A stretch of 48,412 bases of DNA from Deltaproteobacteria bacterium (GTDB lineage Bacteria; Desulfobacterota; Deferrisomatia; Deferrisomatales; JACRMM01). Location of the stretch: positions 1 to 48,412 of the forward strand of contig JACRMM010000066.1 in NCBI GenBank assembly GCA_016214985.1. The letters run 5' to 3'. Below the pieces are notes generated by a model. The model ran no database searches. It was not told the origin of the DNA and worked only from the letters and a program-made list of their open reading frames with translations. Made by a program: the position numbers and the translations under genes. Positions 1 to 8,425 of this stretch are shown here, piece by piece. Position 1 is the first letter of the stretch, and every line of letters starts with the position of its first letter.

Positions 1-132
1 GCCGTTCGCGTCCGCCCGTATTGGACTTGACCCGCGGCAGGCCGCGGGCGCGGTTCTCCTGAACAGAGCGAGTTCTGTGCACGTGGAAAGCTTCCATTTT
101 ATGGAGTCCGTTTTTCCAAGTCCGACAGGTTC

Positions 133-648
133 CTAGCCCCCCACGGCCGGGCTCCGGCGCTCGTACAGCAGCACGTCGCGCCAGACGCCGAGCCTTCGGC
201 CGAGCCGCTCCCGGCGCCCCACCCGGCGAAACCCGACCGCCTCGTGGAGCGCGGCGCTCGCCAAGTTCTCGTCCAGGATGGCGGACTGGAGCGTCCACAA
301 ACCCAACCGCTCCGACTCATCCACGAGCATCTGCAGCAGGGAGCGACCCACGCCTCGCCCCTGAAACCCTGGGTCCACGTACAGACTGACCTCGGCGACG
401 CCGGCATACACGCGCCGTGCAGAAACCGCACTCAGAGCCGTCCAGCCCACCACCTCGGCACCGACGCGCGCCACCAGCCGTCCGGCCGCGAGGTGCGCCG
501 CGTCCCACGCCTCCCAGGCCGGCACCTCGGTCTCCAGAGACGCCACACCCGTGGCCAGCCCGGCCTCGAAGATCCGGCGCACCGCAGGCCAGTCGGAGGC
601 GAGGAGCGGCTGGATCGAGAGACCGAGATGGGATACCCGGCGATTCAC
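133..648 (-). CDS. GNAT-family N-acetyltransferase (phosphinothricin acetyltransferase-like)
   Basis: A 171-aa protein with the GNAT fold signature. The acetyl-CoA binding loop is seen as VDPGFQGRGVGRSLL near residues 92-106, preceded by the beta-4 segment AEVSLYV. It is followed by NLASAALHEAVGFRRVG, the C-terminal beta-5/alpha-4 region typical of the Pat/YncA subfamily that acetylates small amines such as phosphinothricin or methionine sulfone/sulfoximine. The substrate cannot be told from sequence. The start codon overlaps the stop of the upstream gene (ATGA at 645-648), so the two are translationally coupled. Length is normal for the family. Domain assignment is firm; the substrate is an inference from subfamily resemblance. 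Confidence 0.88.
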   Translation of the reverse strand: MNRRVSHLGLSIQPLLASDWPAVRRIFEAGLATGVASLETEVPAWEAWDAAHLAAGRLVARVGAEVVGWTALSAVSARRVYAGVAEVSLYVDPGFQGRGVGRSLLQMLVDESERLGLWTLQSAILDENLASAALHEAVGFRRVGRRERLGRRLGVWRDVLLYERRSPAVGG

Positions 649-971
649 GGGCCGGTCTCCCGGAACACCCGCCCCTCACTCCCGAGCTCGACGAGAAGGA
701 ACTCGAGCTCCCAGGGCGCCAGGAGGACCACCCGGCGGTACCGGACCGCAGGGATGAGAACCTCGACACGGGCTTCACCGGAGCCGGTGGGCGCTCTCAG
801 GCGGGCCTCGACCCCCTCGCGGCGGAGCTCCCGCGTGAGGCTGCGGAGCCTGCGGTACGCGTGCAGCACGCGCGCCGCCGCCACACCCGCAAACCGGTGG
901 AAGTCGCGGTTGCGCGACGTGCGGCCCGCGTGGAGCTCGGCGAGGAGTGCTGAAGGGTCGAACCTGGACAT
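645..971 (-). CDS. Conserved hypothetical protein (108 aa) coupled to GNAT gene
   Basis: A small arginine-rich protein beginning MSRFDPSALLAELHAG. A longer frame exists upstream to 1064, but its first 31 codons look non-coding, so the internal ATG at 971 is chosen. The middle segment (AAARVLHAYRRLRSLTRELRREG) is predicted helical and basic; the end is a beta-rich stretch (RYRRVVLLAPWELEFLLVELG). No family is recognised. Its stop overlaps the start of the acetyltransferase gene by four bases, so both are probably made from one transcript. No signal peptide or membrane segment is seen. Confidence 0.6.
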   Translation of the reverse strand: MSRFDPSALLAELHAGRTSRNRDFHRFAGVAAARVLHAYRRLRSLTRELRREGVEARLRAPTGSGEARVEVLIPAVRYRRVVLLAPWELEFLLVELGSEGRVFRETGP

Positions 972-1096
972 GGCCCGATGGTAACCGACCGGCCGGCGCC
1001 CCTCAAGCCGCGAACCGAAGACCGGGGAAGCCTGGCCTCCGCTCCCTCCTCTGCTACACTGCACGGCCTCTCACCCCATCTCCGGAGGGTCCTCCC

Positions 1097-1276
1097 ATGG
1101 CGACCGAACCGAGCCGCTCCCCCGCCGCCGACCACGAGCTCGCCCTGACTACCCACGACACCCTCGTGGCGCTCGTCGAAGTTCTCACGCGCACCGGAGT
1201 GGTCGACGCCGACGAGTTATCGGAAGAGATCGCGGCCGTCCGCACCCGCCGGCTCGGCAAAGCCGAACCCCGCTAG
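1097..1276 (+). CDS. Small hypothetical protein (59 aa)
   Basis: Starts MATEPSRS at an ATG preceded by GGAGGGT at 1084-1090, a good ribosome binding site. The residues ALTTHDTLVALVEVLTRTGVVDADELSEEI form one or two amphipathic helices, with a TGVVDADEL segment of the kind seen in small bacterial proteins with a helical hairpin. It is oriented away from the minus-strand genes to its left, so its promoter lies in the 972-1096 gap. Function not recognised. The ribosome site and the codon pattern support a real gene. Confidence 0.55.
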   Translation: MATEPSRSPAADHELALTTHDTLVALVEVLTRTGVVDADELSEEIAAVRTRRLGKAEPR

Positions 1277-1553
1277 TACGGCAACGAGAGTTGCGGTCCG
1301 GCCGGGCCGGGGCCTCCCCGGAGAGCGGGTAGGCGGCCTTCGCACGATGTGCCGGCGGGCTCAGAAAGCGGTGTGCCCCTTCGAACGAAGCGTCCGAGGC
1401 CACAAAGACTCTGGGATCCTGCCCGCCGGAGGGGAGGTTTCGGCCCGGCGTGCAGACGGGAGGCCACCCTCGTTGCAGTACTAGGTCGGGGACGCTTTCC
1501 CGGCGTCGCCAGGGCGGCGGGTCTCAAGGAAGACGGGCGCCGGGGAAAGAGGC

Positions 1554-2816
1554 ATGGGCCACCGACGGTTCGAACACCGGGTGCACTATGGATGGGTCAT
1601 CGTCCTCACCGGCGCTATGGCGCTCTTCTCCTGCCTGGGGCTCGCCCGCTTTGCGTTCGGGATGATCCTTCCCTCGATGGGCAAGGCACTCCAGCTCGGC
1701 TACGATCAGATGGGGTACATCGGGACGGCCAACTTCGTCGGGTATCTCCTCTCTGTGGCCCTCGCGCCCCGTTTTCTGCGGCGTCCCGGGGCCCGGCGGA
1801 CGATTGCCGGGGCCCTGGCCTTGATCGGCGCGTGCCTCATCCTCATCGGCCGCTCCACCACCTTCGCCACAGTCCTGGGTCTCTACTTTCTCACCGGCCT
1901 AGGAACCGGGCTCGTCAACGTGCCGATGATGGTGCTGGCCGGACAGTGGGTCTCGCGCACCCTCCGCGGACGGGCGATCGGCTGCATGGCGACGGGGAAC
2001 GGCGTGGGGATCATCTTCTCCGGCTTCGTCGTGCCGGCCTTCAACCGGGGTCTGGGAGCCGAGGGATGGCGCACGGCCTGGATCGTTCTGGGAGTTCTCT
2101 CGCTGGCGATCTCTTGCGTTGCCGCCCTTCTGCTGCGGGACTCACCCTCCGAGATGGGCCTCGAGCCCCTGGGAGCGGGCCCCCCGGTCCCGCCCGCCGG
2201 GGTCGGCGCGACCCCGGAACCCGTCGACGCCGTCCGGATCGTTGTGCGCTTGGGCGTCCTCTACTTCCTCTTCGGCGCCACCTATATGATCTACGGCACG
2301 TTCGTCGTGACCAGCATGGTCCGGGAGTACGGGCTCGCGGAGGCGACGGCGGGCCGCTTCTGGGCGTGGGTCGGGTTCTTCAGCCTGTTCTCGGGCCCGC
2401 TCTTCGGCGCCCTGTCGGACCGCATCGGCCGCAAGTGGGCGATCGCCGCCGTCTTCGTCGTCCAGACCGCAGCCTACGCTCTGGCCGGCGCCCGGTTGGG
2501 CGTCCCCGCCCTGTACGGGTCGGTCGTGCTCTACGGGCTCGCGGCGTGGGCGATCCCGACGATCATGGGTGCGGCGGTTGTCGACTATCTGGGGCCGATG
2601 CGCGCCGCCGGCGCCTTTTCTGCCATTACATTCTTCTTCGCCGCCGGTCAGACCGTGGGCCCGGCCGTCGCCGGCTGGGCGGCCAAAGCATCGCAGAGCT
2701 TCTCCTTGAGCTTCGTCTTCGCAGCCCTACTGACGACCATCGGTGCCGTGCTCGCCGCGACCCTGCGCCCCCCCCATTCAGCGGACTCCGCCCCCGCCCG
2801 GGTGCCGGCGGCCTGA
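1554..2816 (+). CDS. MFS transporter (YbfB/YjiJ-like)
   Basis: A 420-aa integral inner-membrane protein with about 12 hydrophobic helices and the usual MFS half-repeat. The loop 2-3 motif of the second half is clear as GALSDRIGRKWA (about residues 287-298). In the first half the equivalent loop is LAPRFLRRPGARR. The N-terminus (HYGWVIVLTGAMALFSCLGLARFAFGMILPSMGKALQL) resembles the YbfB/YjiJ branch of MFS permeases. Substrate unknown. Start ATG has GGGGAAAGAGG upstream. It is followed by a convergent SDR gene on the other strand. The 277 bp before it contain only G+C-rich short inverted repeats and no gene. Confidence 0.85.
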   Translation: MGHRRFEHRVHYGWVIVLTGAMALFSCLGLARFAFGMILPSMGKALQLGYDQMGYIGTANFVGYLLSVALAPRFLRRPGARRTIAGALALIGACLILIGRSTTFATVLGLYFLTGLGTGLVNVPMMVLAGQWVSRTLRGRAIGCMATGNGVGIIFSGFVVPAFNRGLGAEGWRTAWIVLGVLSLAISCVAALLLRDSPSEMGLEPLGAGPPVPPAGVGATPEPVDAVRIVVRLGVLYFLFGATYMIYGTFVVTSMVREYGLAEATAGRFWAWVGFFSLFSGPLFGALSDRIGRKWAIAAVFVVQTAAYALAGARLGVPALYGSVVLYGLAAWAIPTIMGAAVVDYLGPMRAAGAFSAITFFFAAGQTVGPAVAGWAAKASQSFSLSFVFAALLTTIGAVLAATLRPPHSADSAPARVPAA

Positions 2817-2889
2817 CCGGCCCCCTCCGAGAGGCGGTCGGGAACGGGGTCGCAGGGGGTCCACGGCGAGGCCTTGGGAGCCCGGCGGT

Positions 2890-3651
2890 TCAGGTCAAGC
2901 TCCCCCCATCCACGTACAGGGACTGCCCCGTGATGTAGTCGGCGGCGTCCGAGGCGAGGAAGAGCACCGCGCCGACGATCTCTTCGGGCTCGGCCAAGCG
3001 GCCTTTGGGAATCCGCGCCGCGAGTTGATCGGCGAGCTTCGGGTTCGACCAGATGGGCTTGCTGAAGTCGGTCCGGGTGAGCCCGGGGCCCACGGCGTTG
3101 ACGTTGATGCCGTGCTGTGCCCACTCCCGGGCCATGGAGCGAGTCAGTGCCTTCAGCCCGGCCTTGCTGGCTTCGTAGGCCGCCATGCCGGGTTCCGCTC
3201 TCTCGGCGCCGACGGTCGTGATGTTGATGATCCGACCGCTCTTCTGCTCGATCATCCGGCTTGCGACGCCGCGGCTCAGGAGCCAAACGGCCTTGAGATT
3301 CGTGTCAAAAACCTTGTCCCACCCGTCTTCCCGCAGCTCAAGGAGGCTTCGGAGATAGCTGCGGGCGGCGTTGTTGACGAGAATGTCGATACGGCCGAAC
3401 TCGCGTACCGTCTCCGCGACCAGGTGCTCCCGCTGCTCCGTATCCGTGAGATCGACGGGAATGGCCAGGCTCCGGCACCCCATCCGCCGGATCTCCTCTG
3501 CCACCGACGCGATCTCTGACGGAGTTCGGCTGCACACCACGACGGAAGCCCCTGCCGACGCCAGGCCCAGGGCGATGGCCCTCCCGATGCCCCTGCCTCC
3601 ACCGGTGACGATTGCCACCTTGCCACTCAGGTCGAATCGTGCTTCTTTCAC
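2890..3651 (-). CDS. Short-chain dehydrogenase/reductase (SDR, FabG-like)
   Basis: A 253-aa classical SDR oxidoreductase. It shows the Rossmann cofactor loop TGGGRGIG near the N-terminus, the structural motif NNAA, and the catalytic YEASK (Tyr-x3-Lys). The catalytic Ser position, 13 residues before the Tyr, is occupied by Thr (INITT), an acceptable but less common substitution. It ends with the usual ITGQSLYVDGG segment. The GTG at 3651 is preferred over a longer ATG frame because GAGGAGG lies just upstream and the protein then begins at the expected place (KEARFDLSGKVAIVTGG). Substrate is not predictable. An Arg after the first glycines (SRTP at the end of beta-2) favours NADP(H). Confidence 0.9.
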   Translation of the reverse strand: MKEARFDLSGKVAIVTGGGRGIGRAIALGLASAGASVVVCSRTPSEIASVAEEIRRMGCRSLAIPVDLTDTEQREHLVAETVREFGRIDILVNNAARSYLRSLLELREDGWDKVFDTNLKAVWLLSRGVASRMIEQKSGRIINITTVGAERAEPGMAAYEASKAGLKALTRSMAREWAQHGINVNAVGPGLTRTDFSKPIWSNPKLADQLAARIPKGRLAEPEEIVGAVLFLASDAADYITGQSLYVDGGSLT

Positions 3652-3979
3652 GGTTGCCTCCTCTTGGTCGGTGTCCGGCCCTATGCCGGAGCCTTCTGTT
3701 CGGACCGCCGAGCCAAAGCCGCGCACGACCGGCGCAAGACAAAGAGCGGCCGGCGCGGCAGTGTAGCCGGCGCCGTGGGAGTGCGAAAGTGGGCCCGACG
3801 TGCATAACGACCCTCACCCGGGGTCACCGTTGCCTGCGGCCTCCTCTCCAAAGAATTCATCCTCTCAAGGGGGTGCGGTCTCGTCGTTCCTGTGATACAT
3901 GAGTACAGTGGATCAACGTCGGAGCTACGGCAAGGGCCAGCTCCGACCACCCACCGACACGAAAGACGGAGGACGCGCG
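3652..3979. promoter_or_regulatory. Divergent intergenic region between SDR and iron-sulfur gene
   Basis: This 328-bp stretch separates two divergent genes and should contain both promoters. I see no convincing -35/-10 pair with consensus spacing and no recognised riboswitch. The two ribosome sites are clear: GAGGAGG for the SDR gene and ACGGAGGA for the plus-strand gene. No open frame here looks coding. Confidence 0.4.
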
Positions 3980-5098
3980 ATGACCGACTTCTCGCAGATT
4001 CCAAAGGTCTACCGGGACCTCCAGAAGCGCCTGGACCAGTTCCCCATTGGCGCGCCCGAAACTCCCGAGCTCTATGAGATTCTGCGGATCGTGTTCACGG
4101 ACGAAGAGGCCTACGTCGCCTCCCGGATGCCGTTGACCCGGGTGCCGCTCGAAGAAGCCGTCCAGGCGGTCGGGATCGACCGCGAGCCACTGCTCGAGAT
4201 TCTGGAGCGCATGGCCGAGAAGGGCGTGGTCATCAACCTCGAGAAGGCGGGCCGCACCGTGTACGGGCTCCAGGGAACCCTGACCGGCTTCTTCGAGTTC
4301 GCCTTCCAGAAGCCGAGGGCCGGCTGGCCCATGGAGAGGCTTGCCGAGCTTACCCACCGATACTTCTACGAAGGCGGGCACGCCGACGACTTCATGAAGC
4401 TCAGGACGCCGCGGATCCGGGCCGTCTCCCTGAACCGGGCGCTGAAGCGCAAGCCCTCGGAGATCAAGCCCTACGAAGAGATCGAGGAGATCGTGAAGGC
4501 CTCCGGCGGAGGCGCCATCCTGAAGTGCTACTGCCGCCACAAGGCGCTCCTGCGAGGGGAGCCGTGCGAGCACCCCATCGACCTCTGCCTCTCCCTCGGC
4601 CGGGGCGCAGAGTTCCTCGCCAGCCGGGGCATGGGCCGCAAGGCATCGGTCGAAGAGCTGATGGACAAGGTGGTCCAGGCGGAAGAACTAGGACTCGTGC
4701 ACGCGGTGGACAACTTCCAGGACCGGGCGAGCCTCATCTGCAACTGCTGCAAGTGCAGCTGCGAGTTCCTCGGCTGGATGAACCACGCCCGGATGCCCGG
4801 GTCCGTGCAGCCCAGCAACTTCCTCCCCAAGATCGACACCGAGCTCTGCATCGGCTGCGGGGCCTGCGCGGAGCGCTGCCCGGTCGACGCCGTCGCCGTC
4901 GAGGGTGACCTCGAGCCCGTGGCCCGGGTGGACGAGGCCTGGTGCCTCGGGTGCGGCGTGTGCGAAACCGCCTGCCCCAAGGGGGCCATCTCCCTGGTTC
5001 GGCGAAGCGAGGTCGTGGAACCCCCGAAGGACATGAGGTCCCTCTGGCAGTTGATCAGCGAGGCCAAGCAAGCGGCGAAACGGGACCGCGTTCCGTGA
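3980..5098 (+). CDS. 4Fe-4S dicluster ferredoxin-domain protein with extra cysteine clusters
   Basis: A 372-aa soluble protein. The C-terminal part carries two ferredoxin motifs, CIGCGACAERCP (about residue 290) and CLGCGVCETACP (about residue 322), each able to hold a [4Fe-4S] cluster. Upstream are further cysteines: CYCRHKALLRGEPC...C (about 180-205) and CNCCKCSC (about 253-260), suggesting an additional metal or Fe-S site. The N-terminal 100 residues (LEEAVQAVGIDREPLLEILERMAEKGVV) look like a winged helix. This architecture occurs in electron-transfer or redox-sensing proteins of anaerobes; the partner is unknown. ATG 3980 is chosen for its ACGGAGGA site; a longer frame begins at 3899. Confidence 0.8.
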   Translation: MTDFSQIPKVYRDLQKRLDQFPIGAPETPELYEILRIVFTDEEAYVASRMPLTRVPLEEAVQAVGIDREPLLEILERMAEKGVVINLEKAGRTVYGLQGTLTGFFEFAFQKPRAGWPMERLAELTHRYFYEGGHADDFMKLRTPRIRAVSLNRALKRKPSEIKPYEEIEEIVKASGGGAILKCYCRHKALLRGEPCEHPIDLCLSLGRGAEFLASRGMGRKASVEELMDKVVQAEELGLVHAVDNFQDRASLICNCCKCSCEFLGWMNHARMPGSVQPSNFLPKIDTELCIGCGACAERCPVDAVAVEGDLEPVARVDEAWCLGCGVCETACPKGAISLVRRSEVVEPPKDMRSLWQLISEAKQAAKRDRVP

Positions 5099-5243
5099 GC
5101 GCCGGCCAGAGCACGAGCGCCTTAGCGCGATTCCCTCCCTCAGCCCCCGAACACCGAAGGGGTCGTCACCCCGTCCCTGTCCCCTGCGTCCCCCATCAGG
5201 GCCGAAGCCGGTCCGAGCATCCCCAGCGAGAGGAGGCGTATCC

Positions 5244-5720
5244 ATGATCAGGCAGACGGCGTCGATGATCGCGTTGACGGTGGTCCTCTGTGCGCCGGCA
5301 GCGGCCGAGACGTTCTCGCCCGCCATGACGAAGGCGATCCAGGGCTTCAAGCTCGACACGGCAGGTGCGAACGCCATCATCAAGACTCAGGGCGAGCTTT
5401 CGCAACACGTCATGAAGAACCCCGAGGCGATGAAGAGTTTGGCGACGACGATGAAAGCTCCTCTCGAAGAGCGCATTGCGCTCCTGGGTAAGGACCCGGC
5501 ACAGAGCGCCGTCCTGAAGGCGAACGGACTCGGTGCGCGGGACTACTCGGTCGGGCTGATCGCGCTCCGAGCCGCCGCATGGGCCGTGCAGGGAAGATCC
5601 GGCCCCCTGACCGGTCTGGCGTCACCGGCCAACATCGGCTTTCTGAAGGCCAACCCCGCCATCCTGGCGAGATTCAATGAGGGCGAGATGGGCGGTGGGC
5701 TGTTGACGAAGCCCCGCTGA
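5244..5720 (+). CDS. Secreted small hypothetical protein
   Basis: A 158-aa protein with a clear Sec signal peptide: positively charged start (MIRQ), hydrophobic core (MIALTVVLCAP) and AAA-E cleavage site near residue 21. The mature part has helical segments (GELSQHVMKNPEAMKSLATTMKAPLEERIALLGKDP) and no cysteine. A periplasmic location is expected. No family recognised. GAGGAGG seven bases upstream of the ATG is an excellent ribosome site. It follows the Fe-S gene by 145 bp in the same direction but may be separately transcribed. Confidence 0.7.
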   Translation: MIRQTASMIALTVVLCAPAAAETFSPAMTKAIQGFKLDTAGANAIIKTQGELSQHVMKNPEAMKSLATTMKAPLEERIALLGKDPAQSAVLKANGLGARDYSVGLIALRAAAWAVQGRSGPLTGLASPANIGFLKANPAILARFNEGEMGGGLLTKPR

Positions 5721-5773
5721 GCGTCTTCGGCCGCCGTTTCGTGCCCGTACCCGAGCGCTACCATGGTTTCGGC

Positions 5774-8275
5774 ATGGCTCCCTCCCACGCGCCTCTGACA
5801 CCGACCAACGACCGCGCGCCGCAGGGAGGGTCACCCTCCGCTTCCCCGGTGAGCATGGAGCTTCGGCGCCGAGCGGCGTTGCCCCTCGACGAGGAGCAAA
5901 AGGCCTGGCTCCAGACCCGCTTCACCCTCCGCCCGATCCGGGGCGTACCTCAGCCCCCGTCGGCCTTTGCTCCGTGGCGAGCCGGGGAGGCGCCCCTCTC
6001 TCTCTTCCTGCGCCTCGACCCGACCATCCGCGAGATCGGATCGGAGAATCCCGAGGTTCAGAGGGCGATCCCCGTCGTGCGCAGGGAGGGCCAGCCGAAG
6101 GTCATCGTAGTGGAGGACCCGGACCGCCGGATCTTCGTGCTGATCGGCCGCCACGAACTGCGCGCGTACCGAGAGCTCGGCGGAGAGGACCAGGCCGTCG
6201 CGTTCCTGCTCGGGGCCAACCGGTCGGGCGAGCCTGCCGCCACGCTGTACTGGGCCCGGCGGATCTGGCACGCCAACGAGATTCTCTCGCAGCTGGAGAG
6301 GAGCATCGCGGCCTTTGAGAACGGCCTGGAGCCGGGGGAGCGGGTGGAGTTCGAGGGGCTCTCGGCCGTGTTGGCTCGACACGTGCACTTTGACCTGCGC
6401 CGAGGCAGCGTGGACTACGGATTCGCCAACCCGCTCCTGACGGGCATCTCCGAGGAGATGAACCGCCTGCTCGCGACGGGGCTCCCCTTCAACCAGGAGC
6501 TCTGCGGCAATCTCGCCCAGGGCTACGAGGAGATCGGCGCAATCCACGACGACCTGAACCTCGTCTCCGGCGGGCCGGGCCGACAGCGGCTCGCGCTCCT
6601 CGCCTACGAGCTCTCCAACCTCTGGTACCGAGCCGCCCAGCACGCCTACCCCGGCCTCTTTCCGGTCAAGGCGCAGCTTCGCATCGTGAACAACATGATC
6701 CGACTGGGCACCCTGACGAGGGACCGCGGAATTCTCCGGAGGGCGATCCGGGAGTTGTGCGTGCTCCTCGACACCCGCGCCTTCACCGACGAGTACCTGG
6801 CGCTGGTGAGCCGCAGGAAGCAGCTCGAGCCGCTCACCGCCGAAGAGGACGAGGACCTCGCCTTCGGTTTCCTCGACACGCGCCGGCGGTTCCGATCCGA
6901 CGTTCGAGAGGCAATGACCGAGGCCATCCGCCGGTTCCACGACCTCGTGCCCGAGGCGACCAAGGCTGCGTTTCGGTCCCTCGAGCACGACCTCCGGGCC
7001 GGGCGGCGCGGACCGACTGCGCTTTTTCGGTTCCTCCGGGCTCATCTGACCGTGCTCGACGAACTGCGGTACGTGGAGGGCGGGACCGACTTCGCCCTGC
7101 GGGAGGGCGACCGCGTCCGCTACATGACCTTACTGGAGCACGTGGAAGAGGTCGCCAAGGGGCTCGAGGCCCTGGAGACCGCGGCCCGAGGCTTCCAATT
7201 TCAGCAGACGGCGAGCGGGCTGCCTCCCGGGGCCGAGCGTCAGGCGCTCGAGCGCAAGGCGCGCCGTCTCGTGCTCCGGGGGACCCGCTACTTCTATGGA
7301 AGACTCCGCCCGGCGGACCGGGAGAAGATCGATCTCAACGCCTTCGTCAGCCTCTTCGCGGACGTCGTGGAGGACTACCGCCTCTTCAGCACCCGAAACG
7401 CCGTCACCCGACTCAACTTCTGGCTCGGCACGATCCTCCACGACGTGGGCGCGCTGCTGCTCGAGCAGCACCACGCCGGCGGCGCCACCTTGGTGCGGAG
7501 CCTCCTCGCGGCCCTGGAGCTCAGCCCCGGCCGGCAGGAGAGCGTCCTCTCGTACGTCCTCTACCACGGCGAGTTCAAGAGGTACTACTACCTGGAGAAG
7601 TCGCCCAGGGCCCTGCTCGACTTCGCCTACGAGCGCGAAGGACTCGGCACCATGCCCTACCTGCTCTTCGAGCGCCGGCGCGTGGAGTCGATCGTCGACC
7701 TGGCGGCCACGGGGGCGGGTCTTCTCACGACCCGATTTCTCGAGATCAGCGGCCGCCACAAGTCCATCGAGGCCCTGGAGAGGGTGGCGGCAAGACTCGG
7801 CCTGCTCCGCCGGGCCGCGTGGGGCGTGGCGGCCACCGAAGAGCTCTACGAGGAGCAGACCACCTCCGAAGAGCGAACGGCGTTCCTCGACCGGTACTTC
7901 GCAGAACTGCGCATCGTGCACTGCCACAATCTCCGCGGCACCTTCTCGCCCCGGACTCACCTGAGCTTCCACTACCTGTGCGCGCGGGTCGCCCACCTGA
8001 CCGGCCTGCCCATCGACACCGTTCGCCTCGCCTCGGACCGGGCCGAACACCTCGAAGCGCTCGACGGTCTTCTGCGGCCGCACACGGTCGAGACGCTGCG
8101 GGATCTCCTCTCGCGCATCGATGCGTCCGCGCGCGGCTTGCCGCCCCACGAGCGGGCGGCGCACCTCCTGCGCGAGCTTCGCACGGGCTCCGGCCTGATT
8201 CTCGAGATCGAGGACGACCACGTCCTCGCCGTCAACACGAAGCTCATGCACGACGTGGCCCAGAGGGCCACGTGA
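5774..8275 (+). CDS. Large conserved-looking protein of unknown function (833 aa)
   Basis: A long, well-biased open frame coding a soluble, mostly helical protein without signal peptide or membrane segments. I recognise no family. A segment near the middle reads FWLGTILHDVGALLLEQHH, with an HD dipeptide in a helix, and is followed by VLYHGEFKRYYYLEKSPRALLDFAY; this could be a remote HD-like or regulatory helical domain, but the full HD metal motif is not seen. Another conserved-looking stretch is DDHVLAVNTKLMHDVA at the very end. The start is uncertain: GTG at 5741, ATG at 5774 and ATG at 5855 are in frame and none has a strong ribosome site. It lies 53 bp after the secreted protein gene and could be cotranscribed with it. 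Confidence 0.6.
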   Translation: MAPSHAPLTPTNDRAPQGGSPSASPVSMELRRRAALPLDEEQKAWLQTRFTLRPIRGVPQPPSAFAPWRAGEAPLSLFLRLDPTIREIGSENPEVQRAIPVVRREGQPKVIVVEDPDRRIFVLIGRHELRAYRELGGEDQAVAFLLGANRSGEPAATLYWARRIWHANEILSQLERSIAAFENGLEPGERVEFEGLSAVLARHVHFDLRRGSVDYGFANPLLTGISEEMNRLLATGLPFNQELCGNLAQGYEEIGAIHDDLNLVSGGPGRQRLALLAYELSNLWYRAAQHAYPGLFPVKAQLRIVNNMIRLGTLTRDRGILRRAIRELCVLLDTRAFTDEYLALVSRRKQLEPLTAEEDEDLAFGFLDTRRRFRSDVREAMTEAIRRFHDLVPEATKAAFRSLEHDLRAGRRGPTALFRFLRAHLTVLDELRYVEGGTDFALREGDRVRYMTLLEHVEEVAKGLEALETAARGFQFQQTASGLPPGAERQALERKARRLVLRGTRYFYGRLRPADREKIDLNAFVSLFADVVEDYRLFSTRNAVTRLNFWLGTILHDVGALLLEQHHAGGATLVRSLLAALELSPGRQESVLSYVLYHGEFKRYYYLEKSPRALLDFAYEREGLGTMPYLLFERRRVESIVDLAATGAGLLTTRFLEISGRHKSIEALERVAARLGLLRRAAWGVAATEELYEEQTTSEERTAFLDRYFAELRIVHCHNLRGTFSPRTHLSFHYLCARVAHLTGLPIDTVRLASDRAEHLEALDGLLRPHTVETLRDLLSRIDASARGLPPHERAAHLLRELRTGSGLILEIEDDHVLAVNTKLMHDVAQRAT

Positions 8276-8310
8276 CTCCCCGATTCCTGGCCGCCGTCCC
8301 CACCGCCGGG

Positions 8311-8347
8311 GCCGGAGCTGCGCCGTCCGCCCCGGGGAGCTCCGGTT
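8311..8347 (+). terminator. Possible hairpin terminator after 833-aa gene
   Basis: GCCGGAGCT and AGCTCCGG form a stem of eight to nine base pairs around a G+C-rich loop, just downstream of the large gene. The following T tract is poor (TTG), so the call is tentative. Confidence 0.3.
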
Positions 8348-8425
8348 GAAAGAAGGGGGCTCTTCCGCGCACAATCACGGGGCTCGTGCGCCGCACCCCC
8401 ATTCCTCACGAAGGGAAGCCCAGCC

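Noticed and set aside
31..48. CCCGCGGC/GCCGCGGG palindrome at the left end as a terminator
   Set aside because: Two-base loop, no T tract, and common in DNA of this composition.
1349..2938. 529-aa plus-strand frame over the first MFS gene
   Set aside because: Arg/Gly/Pro-rich out-of-frame shadow of the transporter, whose own frame has membrane helices and a ribosome site.
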